Positions 55,723-64,000 of a stretch of DNA of 64,000 nt are shown here, piece after piece. Position 1 is the first letter of the stretch; every line of letters begins with the position of its first letter. The stretch is from NCBI GenBank assembly GCA_016165875.1, contig JABBOT010000013.1, forward strand, positions 10,551,478 through 10,615,477, written 5' to 3'. Made by a program: the position numbers and the translations under genes. This DNA is from Acanthopleura granulata (taxonomy: Eukaryota > Mollusca > Polyplacophora > Chitonida > Chitonidae). The notes beneath the pieces are model-generated. The model ran no database searches, was not told the origin of the DNA, and saw only the letters and a list, made by a program, of their open reading frames with translations.

Positions 55723-56844
55723 AGTTGTGCAGATCCTCACTAAATATTGCAGCTGAACTCCTCAAAAACTGGCATCAAGCAAAGCATCTCCAAATTTTAT
55801 TTTTGCCCTACAATCCGTGCACTCTCCATGCCTAATCCTCTCCGTTGTTCCACCTGTACTGCTTCAAGCTCAATGACATGTTCTGAAAAAGAGAAAAATA
55901 AATGTTGGTATTCTGGTTGAAAACTAGCATGTCCTTCAGGTTCTTCAGCAACTACAAACACAAAGAGATTTCATGACTGCATGACAAAAAAAATAACTGC
56001 CTTTTATTTACAAATTGCTGTTTAAGCATAAAACCAGTTGTCTGTTTATCACAATCAAGTTTCGAGTTACAATTCTTTCACCCATGCAGCCTAGGAGGAA
56101 ATATCTTTGTCATCACAGTATGTATGTCACACGCGTCCAAAAATCAGACCTTAAGACCGTCTAGAAAGGTGAGTATTTAACTTTTGACAAGATTTTCAAT
56201 AGGTAAGTAATCAAAAGGATCACCACAGTATAGTCATCTGTGGTCATTTGCATATATGACTTAATATAAAAATAAATATAAACGGTGAAACACAGTGATA
56301 TAACATTGTGAGTTTGTTCTCTAGATGATCCTAAAGAAGCGAGGATCATTTCCCAGCAATTTAAGTCACACACTATCACAACAATCAAGCCGTCTCTTTA
56401 TAACCATATTAAATAACCCCTGAAATGCATCAATCAATTAAATATTGTGGTAATGGTATTGAATGGTAATGGAATAATACCGTTATCGGCAGCATACAAC
56501 GTCTAATTTTTGAGTATAGTAATGAAAGTGAAAGTGCCCATAGATTATTTACCGGTACACGTAATTCTCTCTACACATTCTACAAACCACTTCGGTTTGG
56601 ACATCTCCAACAGATGGTTATGACTTTTTCTAGTTAAACTACAGCACTTGCTAACCCCAATAACGCCCCTCTCCGGCCCCTCTATTGTGAAAATCAATAA
56701 ATCCATCGCAAAAATGCATGTGAACACACATTTTCCGGGCTCATGTACCACGTGGTTGGCGACCTTGACCTTCGTTTTACGACACAAAAGGTCAACCGGA
56801 AGTTAATCCTTACAGCTAGCGTGTCGTACCGGCGAAAGTTTAAC
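55723..56844. promoter_or_regulatory. shared mTERF / RPN2 promoter region
   Basis: 1.1 kb between two divergent ATGs. Near RPN2 it is promoter-like: CACGTG at 56749-56754, GACCTTGACCTT at 56761-56772, AAGGTCA at 56788-56794 and the ETS-type ACCGGAAGT at 56795-56803. ETS and ERR-type motifs are common in promoters of mitochondrial and housekeeping genes; binding here is inferred. Most of 55800-56550 shows nothing else, apart from a GCATACAACGTCTAAT fragment at about 56492. Confidence 0.5.
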
Positions 56845-56854
56845 ATGGCAAGTG
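56845..56854 (+). CDS. RPN2: RPN2 exon 1 (10 coding bases)
   Basis: ATG GCA AGT G and donor GTAAGT. It is joined to exon 2 to give MASGTSVLW. An in-frame ATG lies 102 nt upstream at 56743 with no stop between. I prefer the downstream ATG because it places the hydrophobic signal segment at residues 6-19, as the ER import role requires. Confidence 0.8.
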
Positions 56855-59800
56855 GTAAGTTACTGTTCGACTTCTTGCAGAAACTGGCCTGTTTTCTTGG
56901 TCATGATAATGCAGTCGACGTTCACTCTCTCTTGCACTGTTGTCTAACTTCAAACTGGAGCCGATTTTGGAATGATGGGTGGTGTTCCGACTTCCTTGTG
57001 TTGTCGACCAAGTTGCTGCTCTAGCCTGACGAGCCATTTTGCCACGTGTGTTATGCTCATAGGCTTTCGTGTCAAAACAGCTACATTCGCCAAATTTGCA
57101 TCAAGACCGACAATTAATTATTAAATGGCGTAGAATTTTCCAAGCTGTATTCATAATTCCAGTTTCAAATATCAGAATGTGCAAGTGGATGCCATGTATT
57201 TAGGAACTTTTTGACAGCCATAAAAGAGTCAAAAGCAGTAATCGGTTACCTGTTCATTAGAAACAGAATGGGGTAATTTTGTTGTCATCAGACCACACTT
57301 GACTGGTCTTTGTACCTCTCCTTTCTATCCATCCGGTCTTTAGGTCGGCCACGCTACAGCACTCTGCATCAAGCAGTTGCGTAGCCTAATGAATTAGACG
57401 TTGTATGCTACCCGTACAACGTCTAACAGAGGCCCATTTGAAAAAAGAGGGTTATTTTCCTGTTGGTATTTAGAAGCTGTCTACCCATTCAAATCTGTAT
57501 GTTTCTCAATCAACAATGATCAGCCCAGGTTATCTCATGTCGCAGCGGTTTTAAAACGTTTCAGTTAAGCTCATATTGCTTGCTATAGGGAGCAGCCCCG
57601 TTATTAACTATTTTGCTAAGTAATCGCCAGACGTTTTTGTTTATCGTAAATTCTCCACACTGTGGGAGTTTTCGGCTTTTGGGCTACCTATGTAACAGCA
57701 TGAACCTTGCACCGAAAACCTCCACAACACAGGGATTATCGGACTCTCTTAATGGTTGGCTAAACATGGCGGACTGGGGGAATTTTTGACCATAGCAATG
57801 GTCTAAGACAGCCGAAATGGCCCTAACACAAGCGTTTTAAAACCTCTGTGACATACAATCCTCTTGGCTGATCATTGCTGATTGAGGAACATATAGATTT
57901 GAAAGGGTAGGCAGCATCTAAATACAGATAGGGAAGTAACTCTCGTGTTTCAAATGGACCTCTGTCAGATATTGTATCGGTAGCATACAACGTCTAATTC
58001 ATTAGGCTAGAAGTGGCCAAACTGCTGCGAGGGTTACTGAACTAATGTAAATACCATACCCACTTCAAAGATAGAAGTTTGCCCCCGAACCTTTCAATTA
58101 AGCTTGAGTGTCCCCACAGCTGCACTCTGTGTGAAGCAGAAACACTAGGGTAGTTCGCTCCCTCATCATATTTTTTCCACATGGTTGCTGTGACTTACTA
58201 GGAATGAAATATCTCTTGCTCCTTCACCTGAGTAGGTCACTGGCCACCATATTGTCGCACAGCGATTGAAGTTCTGTGTGGGACAAGACACGTACCATGT
58301 TGATTTTACCGGTGTTACATATAGTATTGGAAACGGAAGTTGATTTGTGGTTCATTCCCATTTAGTCAGAGCAACGATACAACAGCTACTTGCATAATTT
58401 GTTCAAGATTATTTAGACCCATTTCACAAGATTATGTACGATGCTAAGGTCCATTTTAAAAATCCTACTATGCCTTTAATAAATCTAGCGAACTTTCATC
58501 TGTATGAATTGTCAATCAGACACTGATTTTGGCTGTTGCAGGGACATCAGTGTTGTGGTTGTTTGCTGTGTGTGTGGTGGGCCAGGCCCTCACTCCATCC
58601 ACATACCTGACCACTGTGGACAAACAGAGGCTCAGAACTGTGTTTGAGTTGGCCCAGCCGTACTCTGATGGGCCCAGTGCTCATTACTCCATTATGGGAC
58701 TCAAGTTACTTGGCATTCCAGTGCCCAAACAGCAGGTAGGTGTTTGAGTTGGCCCAGCCGTGCTCTGATGGGGCTAGCACCCATTACTTCCAGTTACTGG
58801 ACATTCCAATTCCCCAAAAGTCAGGTGGGGGTGATGTCCTAGCAAGTTTTTTGGTCATAAAAATTCTAACACCGAACCACAGTTGTAGATAAGTGAGAAG
58901 TTCTTGAGTATGGCGTTAAAAAAACAATAAAATTATAAAACACTTTTCTGGTTTGCTCTCTGTGGTGTCAGTAAACCTAGATCCCATTTCAAAAATCAAC
59001 TCACGTCTTAAGTTGAAAATTGCAATTTAAATTACTCTAATTCCTCAACCTTTTCGCATGTGAAAGCAATTCGTGCACATTTTCAATTCGATTTTGGGGA
59101 TAAGCTACACTGGTTGGATTGGTCAGTTTCAGGGCTTCACAAAAAGCATAATTTTATCAGTGAACACCAGCGAATACTGCCAGAATATGCTTGAACAAAC
59201 ACCTTGCAAACATGCAGAAAGGCTGAACAATTACAGTAAACTAAAATCATGAAAATTTTGCCTGTTGATTCTGAGCTGTGGTTATATATCAGTTAAGTTT
59301 GACTATCTGGAGGAGCCTCCGTGGCTCAGTCGTTTCGCACGCTATCGCAGCACAATGACCCCAAGCCTCCCACCAATGCGGTCGCTGTGAGTTCAAGTCC
59401 AGCTCATGCTGGCTTCCTCTCCGGCCGCATGTGGGAAGGTCTGCCAGCAACCTGCAGATGGTCGTGGATTTCCCCTGGGCCCTGTCCGGTGTCCTCCCAC
59501 CATAATGCTGGCCGCCGTCATATAAGTGAAATATTCTTGAGTACGGCATAAAACATTAATCAAATAAATAAATAAATAAATTGAAAACGCGGCTTTTGTT
59601 AATTTGACTATTTTAAAGAAGCTTGAAATTTTTGACTTGAGCCTCAGACTGGTTTTTGTGAAACTGACCCCAATTGTGTGTCGTCATTGTTTTGTTTAGG
59701 AGGCCTGTAAATCTGTGACGTCCAGCCTGAAGACAGATAGCGTGGAGTCCATGTATCACGCAGCAGCTGCCAGCAAGGGGCTGGAGAATTGCAAGGTTAG

Positions 59801-62800
59801 AGAAACTTGTTCAATGCTTTTTTTAATATTGCACAGAAATAGTACTTTTCCAACCTGCCTTTGCATTATTTTTGTTCAACAAGCACTATGTACATGGAGT
59901 GTTGTTCTTTATCTTGATGATTAATATAATAATTCTCTGGGCTGCAGTAAAGGGTTTTCTTTTTATTGTCACAGTAAAATTTTGGATGCAGTTTTCATTT
60001 GAACAGAAGGCAAAAGATGTGAGTTATCTCCCTTGTTTTGACAGGTCTCAGTTGGAAATGGAAAGCAGCTCTTGACCGACACAATCAAAGAAGAGTCATC
60101 TGTGTCAAATATTTTCTATGCATTTTTTGCCCTGAAAAATTTAGGACTGGCAGGTAAATTGTTTTTTTTATTTTGTGGCAAGAACTTTACATGATGAGCA
60201 AGCCCACTTCATGTTGGCTTTCTCGCTCCAAGTGGGAAGGTCTGCCATCCAATGTTGTATGTCTTTCCTCTCACCATAAAGATGGTTGCCTTTGTTCAAA
60301 TGAGGTCTACTTGAGTACAGCATTAAACACCAATGAAATAAATAAATAGATAAACAAATAACATCCAGGTACACCCATGATTATCTCAACACTTGAAGAT
60401 GGTCCCAGTATTTCTGTTTATAGACTGTAGTGTATTGGGTGTCATGTCTGGTGTCCTGGGCATAGCTTTTAAGTTGCGCAGCATTCCAAAATCATGACTT
60501 TTACTATCGTGATTTGATCAAAAATGAAATAAAACTTTTACTTTTATAAAACCCTCAAGAGACAGTATTTTACAGTGTATAGCAAACTTCTTGAAGGGAA
60601 AGACCTTGAAAAAATGAACTCAATGTGAGTGAAGGACCATTAAAAACTGTATGTGAAAGTAGCTTTAGTGATATTTTTACATTTTTTTTTTCACCAAAAT
60701 AAACGCAATCAAATATTTTGATAGTATGGTGGCTTTTATGTACCCTATTGATATTGTGGTTCACCAGTAATGTCACACAACTTTTGTACAACTTTACGTT
60801 CAGCTCTGAATATCGCTCATGTGAAGAGTACTGTTGTAATTTTTAGCTGTGTATGGAAATGTTAATATGTCATTACGTTTCTGCTTTAAGGCCATAGAAA
60901 AGTTGGCGTGACGTCACTGGTGAACCATATCGTCAATATGGTCCATAAAACCCACCATACAATCAAAACATTTGCCTGAGTTTATTTTGGTGAAAAAAAA
61001 AAAAATGAAAAGTTCAGGGAAGGTATTTTCTGATACAGTTTTTAATGGCCTTTTCACTCACCCTAAGTTCATTTTTACAAGGTCTTCCCTTGAAGAAGAA
61101 GAATTATTAGTGAAGTGGGTGATTTTGGTTTGGTGTGGATTCCTGTTTCTGTTTTAGATGCAATCCTGTTGTATATCTTTATAGTCACTTGTACAGTTTT
61201 ATCTTACATATAAGAAACCCACTTATTCTGGACTTCATTAGTTTGTCAATGCATTTTGATGTATGAAAATTGTTATTTGATTTGCACTTTTCTTTTTATA
61301 GTGGATGATAAAAAAGTGAGCGCAGCTCTTTTAGGAGCTTTGAAAAAGGATGATTCCCCATTGAGGTATATATCCATTTGCTGTGATTTAAGAAGTCATT
61401 TGTTAGCTATAGGTTGAAGAAATCTTCAAATGATTTATATCTTTATGGAAAGCAGTTCTTGAATATTTAAATTTATGAACTCTCATGTAAAGTTTGAATG
61501 CTCAGTTTTAACATTTTTAATATTAGTATTTGTGAATACTAATGTTAATCCTGTATGCTGAAGGAATTTTTCGTTCTTGATGTATACCTGAGTGGCTGTA
61601 AAACAAACACGATTGTAGATGATACAACAGACCATGAAGAGAAGTTATAGAAGTATCCTGGTGTATGTCTCTGCTTCAGTATGTTACCACTGACAATTTG
61701 TGGAGTTTTGTGAGAGATGTAATGCTGCTTGCAAGCTCCATCTTAAAAATAGACTTCAGATGTAATGACATGGCTTTATTTTCGTTATTTTTTTAACCAG
61801 AATCTACATGGATTCCTGTAGATTAACATTTTCAGAATCCTCTGGAATCCAAATCTAGTATCACACGAATTTGAAGTAAAGATTTGAAAACATATGATAG
61901 CAAACAGATTTTGGCGATTCCAAAGTTCATAAATTTAATGACCTGAAACAACACATTTTTCTTATAATAAATTTGAATGTGACTTTTTTTTACGGGAATC
62001 CAAATAGATTTGTGTAGTAATAGTATGTGGGAGTCATGACGAGAATCTAATTCCCATCGAAAGTTACGCCCTGAATGATGCCTTTGAACTTCGTCATTAA
62101 TATCTTTCATTAGCAGATTTGAAGTAATGATCTACAGGTAAAACTTCCTGTTTTGTTACAGCATGGGATACGCATTTCATGTTGCCTCTCACTTATCTGG
62201 AGATGTTACAAAGTTTTTTGAAAACATAGAAGATGTTGTTGCTCAAGCTGATGAAGTGGATGAACAGTATTTACAAGTAAGATCTGTGTATCTACAAGTA
62301 GGATCTGTGTATTTACAAGTAAGATTTGTGTATTTACAAGCAAGAGCTGTGTAATTACAAGTAAGATCTGTGTATTTACTAGTAAGATCTGTGTATTTAA
62401 AGGCAAGATCTGTGTATTTACAAGTAAGATCTGTGTATTTACAAGTAAATTAAGATATGTGTATTTACAAATAAGATCAGTGTATTTACAAGTAAGATTA
62501 ATGTATATACAAGTAAGGTTTGTGTGTCAACAAGTAGGGTTGCATGTACTTTTATGATAGGATTTTGTACATTTCAAGCAAAGTTGTGTGCATTTCCCAG
62601 TCAACTTACCTTATTGAGGGAGGGGTTTGATATTGTATTTGCTGGGGTGACAAGAGGCAGTCAGTGGTTTGCTGTATCATTTGTTAGATTGCCTTAAGTT
62701 TGATACAGATGACTGACTTTCCACTAATCAGACATCTGTTCCTTGCCAAACATTGTTCCTTTAATCTAGACTCCCTGGGTTAATCCACCCATGAACCGGA

Positions 62801-64000
62801 CTGCTGCGCTAAGGGAAACATTCTGGAGCAACACCTGTCAGATAGATAATAATGTATTAATCTGAAAATATGCCCCAAAACTTGCATGTCCAGACGCATG
62901 AAATATTACTTTGGTTTTTAATCTTAAAACATTTCCCAGAAGGATGCCATCCTACACATAACTTCTAAACAAATGTCCAGAACAGCTTTTCTAAGATCAA
63001 TTCAACTCGCAGAATAAGGTGAAATGAGTTACATAGTCATAGGTAAAGTTTTGGGTGGAACACAATACGTAAGTTCTCCTCATGTTTGAAAACGTTTGTG
63101 TGTTAATGTCACAGTAATGTATGTTACACGAAATTCCGATTCTCAACCTGAATGTAATTAAAAATGATAAGACTCACGTGTGAACACGAGTCTGTCCGTT
63201 AACCTGCAAATATGTTCTAATGCCTGATATCTGCTTACACAAATTTCACACCTAATGTTTCTCTTGACATCAGAAGTCAGGATAAACCAATATTATGTAT
63301 ATAAAATACCAGCATGCCCTTAGGATGTTTCCATTGTGTGTGAATGTTAATTTGGTGATTTCTTTTTTTTTCTGTATTTCAGTTTGAAGGCGGATTGTAT
63401 ATATCAGCCCTGGTTGTAGATGGCGCCTATAAACTGGCAGAGAAAGCCAAGAAAGCCCCAACAATATCTGAGGTAATGCAACAGGCTACACAACCCTGTA
63501 ATTGCTTCTTTCCTCAAAAAGAGCAACTATGAATGATTGATTGATGGATTTAGGCTGCATACAAGCATTATGTCAGCTATGTTTGGAAAGATACATAACT
63601 GATATAGACAGCAGACTGATGATTTGCTCTGACAGAAATCAGGCCTTTAGTTCAGGAGTTTCCTGTTTTACAGGTGTCCAAAGAAAACCCCCTTCAAAGT
63701 GGAGGGGGTACATGCATGTTGCAGATGTGGAAAATCAGTCCTGAATTTGCCGTAACGTACTTTTTGTAGTCATATTGATTGTGATCATATACATATAATT
63801 TGTAACAAACAAATGTTTGAGAATTGAATTTTTTTTTCATGTCCAAATGGGAGGTGACCAAATGTATTTACAAATGTGTAAATGTATGTATTTGTGTCAT
63901 ATTTTTATTATTCCTTTTGGGGCTTTCTATGTCAGGATAAAGTTGTGAAGTTTGCGAACTATTTCCTGAGTCGGAAGCACGTTCACCAGCTGCGTTCTGC
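56845..64000 (+). CDS. RPN2: ribophorin II (OST subunit), 5' part, truncated by window end
   Basis: Eight exons (56845-56854, 58542-58735, 59700-59795, 60045-60153, 61302-61365, 62162-62276, 63383-63472, 63936-64000) join in frame for about 247 codons. The N-terminus MASGTSVLWLFAVCVVGQA is a signal peptide. The mature start LTPSTYLT matches human RPN2 LTPTHYLT. Later blocks also fit the lumenal domain: SIMGLKLLG, SVESMYHAAAASK, YLQFEGGLY and VKFANYFLSRKHVHQLRSA. RPN2 is a type I ER membrane subunit of the oligosaccharyltransferase that N-glycosylates nascent proteins. The C-terminal lumenal part and membrane segments lie beyond the window. Two of its donors are tandemly duplicated (after exons 2 and 6). 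Confidence 0.93.
57384..58007. mobile_element. 624-bp foldback MITE with TA duplication
   Basis: The arms begin GCCTAATGAATTAGACG and stay recognisable inwards for about 200 bp. Examples are TTTTAAAACG, CAAATCTGTATGTTTCTCAA against CAAATCTATATGTTCCTCAA, and AATGATCAGCC in both arms. TA flanks both sides (57382-57383 and 58008-58009). It is non-coding, in RPN2 intron 1. A partial relative (GCAGCATACAACGTCTAAT) is at 56490-56508. Confidence 0.87.
58542..58735 (+). CDS. RPN2: RPN2 exon 2, signal peptide and mature N-terminus
   Basis: Acceptor CTGTTGCAG and donor GTAGGT. It encodes TSVLWLFAVCVVGQALTPST, TTVDKQRLRTVFELAQPYSD and HYSIMGLKLLGIPVPKQQ. Signal cleavage is expected after VGQA (residue 19). 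The last 95 bases plus the donor are duplicated directly downstream. Confidence 0.92.
58641..58830. repeat. 100-bp tandem duplication across the RPN2 exon 2 donor
   Basis: TGTTTGAGTTGGCCCAGCCG occurs at 58641 (exon) and exactly 100 bp later at 58741 (intron). The copy stays alignable to TCAGGTGGGG at 58821, which is equivalent to GCAGGTAGGT at the true donor, with one ~10-bp deletion. The intron copy is not usable as coding sequence: reading through the donor reaches TGA within four codons. Confidence 0.92.
58850..58940 (+). mobile_element. SINE tail fragment
   Basis: Contains AAGTTCTTGAGTATGGCGTT then an A-rich tail, which is the 3' end shared by the window's SINE families. Confidence 0.6.
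58980..59672. mobile_element. foldback-like element carrying a nested SINE
   Basis: The left end TTTCAAAAATCAACTCACG with TTAAGTTGAAAATT resembles the reverse complement of the right end (GAAATTTTTGACTTGAGCC then CTGGTTTTTGTGAAACTG). The interior 59035-59235 matches 53860-54070. The SINE at 59311-59580 sits inside. The ends are diverged, so the exact borders are uncertain. Confidence 0.5.
59311..59580 (+). mobile_element. tRNA-derived SINE, best-preserved copy
   Basis: Box A-like CCGTGGCTCAGTCG, box B-like GTGAGTTCAAGTCCAG, then CTCATGCTGGCTTCCTCTCC, GTGGGAAGGTCTGCCAGCAA, CACCATAATGCTGGCCGCCG and GAAATATTCTTGAGTACGGC, ending in (AAATA)n. About 270 bp. This is the reference copy for the family in this window. 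Confidence 0.92.
59700..59795 (+). CDS. RPN2: RPN2 exon 3
   Basis: Acceptor TTGTTTAG. The donor GTTAGA is weak. It encodes EACKSVTSSLKTDSVESMYH then AAAASKGLENCK, matching the human segment around DSLFYAAQASQALSGCE. Confidence 0.9.
60045..60153 (+). CDS. RPN2: RPN2 exon 4
   Basis: Acceptor TTTGACAG and donor GTAAAT. It encodes VSVGNGKQLLTDTIKEESSV then SNIFYAFFALKNLGLA, comparable to the human segment [20 protein letters not shown]. Ends in phase 1. Confidence 0.9.
60185..60360 (+). mobile_element. degraded SINE copy
   Basis: Contains CTTCATGTTGGCTTTCTCGC, GTGGGAAGGTCTGCCATCC and TACTTGAGTACAGCATTAAA, with a tail AATAAATAAATAG. It lies in RPN2 intron 4. Confidence 0.75.
60588..61096. mobile_element. 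foldback/MITE-type element, copy 2
   Basis: Same family as 2884-3286. The left arm starts CTTGAAGGGAAAGACCTTG and contains TTTTTTTCACCAAAATAAA. The right arm contains TTTTGGTGAAAAAAA and ends AAGGTCTTCCCTTGAAG. The centre shares GTTCAGCTCTGAAT with copy 1. It lies in RPN2 intron 4. Confidence 0.8.
61302..61365 (+). CDS. RPN2: RPN2 exon 5
   Basis: Acceptor TTTTTATAG and donor GTATAT. It encodes VDDKKVSAALLGALKKDDSP L with AG carried to the next exon, in the place of human SQEALSALTARLSKEETV. Confidence 0.88.
62162..62276 (+). CDS. RPN2: RPN2 exon 6
   Basis: Acceptor TGTTACAG and donor GTAAGA. It encodes MGYAFHVASHLSGDVTKFFE then NIEDVVAQADEVDEQYLQ, matching human [35 protein letters not shown]. 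The donor is repeated many times downstream. Confidence 0.92.
62268..62530. repeat. 21-bp minisatellite of the RPN2 exon 6 5' splice site
   Basis: About 12-13 units with core TTTACAAGTAAGATCTGTG. Unit 1 is the real exon end (TATTTACAA) plus the donor (GTAAGATCTGTG). Most units keep a GTAAGA, GTAGGA or GCAAGA donor-like site. The 21-bp period equals seven codons, and units 1-4 stay open (YLQVRSV-type repeats) until a TAA at the start of unit 5. One late unit is longer by insertion. Confidence 0.95.
62925..63060 (+). mobile_element. MITE-like fragment, TGACCTAAAATTT family
   Basis: Segments such as ATTTCCCAGAAGGATGCCAT and AGGTAAAGTTTTGGGTGGAA parallel the second half of 45096-45310. Diverged and partial. 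Confidence 0.4.
63383..63472 (+). CDS. RPN2: RPN2 exon 7
   Basis: Acceptor TATTTCAG and donor GTAATG. It encodes FEGGLYISALVVDGAYKLAE then KAKKAPTISE, matching human [20 protein letters not shown]. Confidence 0.92.
63936..64000 (+). CDS. RPN2: RPN2 exon 8 (cut by window end)
   Basis: Acceptor TATGTCAG. It encodes DKVVKFANYFLSRKHVHQLR S, aligning with human [20 protein letters not shown]. The exon continues past 64000. Confidence 0.9.

Noticed and set aside
55723..55740. mTERF start at 55740
   Set aside because: The codon there is GTG. The first ATG in frame is at 55722.
58741..58824. duplicated RPN2 exon 2 copy as an alternative exon
   Set aside because: It has no upstream acceptor of its own, it carries a deletion that breaks the frame, and extension from exon 2 meets TGA immediately.

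Overview
This is a window of animal nuclear DNA. The genes are split into short exons by long AT-rich GT-AG introns, CpG-rich sequence occurs only around promoters, and tRNA-derived SINEs, foldback/MITE elements and minisatellites are abundant. The short SINE with a tRNA-like head and an (AAATA)n tail preceded by a conserved TTCTTGAGTACGGC-type motif looks like repeats I associate with lophotrochozoan invertebrates (mollusc or brachiopod type). The species cannot be fixed from this sequence, and amphioxus is an alternative because of its splice-site-anchored minisatellites.

Layout: (1) 1159-5706, plus strand: the last four coding exons of a tumor protein D52 (TPD52) family gene, then its 3' UTR. 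(2) 14957-15352, minus strand: an intronless TMEM60-like four-pass membrane protein. (3) 17980-49253, plus strand: a complete Argonaute gene of the AGO1-4 (microRNA) clade. It has 22 coding exons and encodes 874 aa, and every exon phase closes. The DEDH slicer tetrad is intact at D612, E652, D684 and H822. (4) 54538-55722, minus strand: an intronless mTERF-family mitochondrial protein. (5) 56845-64000, plus strand: the first eight coding exons of ribophorin II (RPN2, an oligosaccharyltransferase subunit), running off the window. mTERF and RPN2 are head to head across about 1.1 kb, with ETS, E-box and AGGTCA-type motifs near RPN2.

The most interesting observation is that Argonaute exon 13 exists twice in tandem (41342-41464 and 41750-41872). 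Both copies are 123 nt and phase 0-0, they are about 73% identical as protein, and both have intact splice sites. They look like mutually exclusive exons that would swap the L2 linker between PAZ and MID. The second theme is that several tandem duplications in the window start at or span a 5' splice site. These are two TPD52 minisatellites, a 21-bp minisatellite of the RPN2 exon 6 donor whose units preserve reading frame, a 100-bp copy of the end of RPN2 exon 2, and a 116-bp copy of the end of Argonaute exon 16.

The rest is intron, UTR or intergenic DNA carrying SINEs and foldback elements, some nested in one another. No true tRNA, rRNA or CRISPR feature was recognised. The genes are ordinary housekeeping neighbours with unrelated functions (trafficking, membrane, small-RNA silencing, mitochondrial transcription, ER N-glycosylation), not an operon-like unit.
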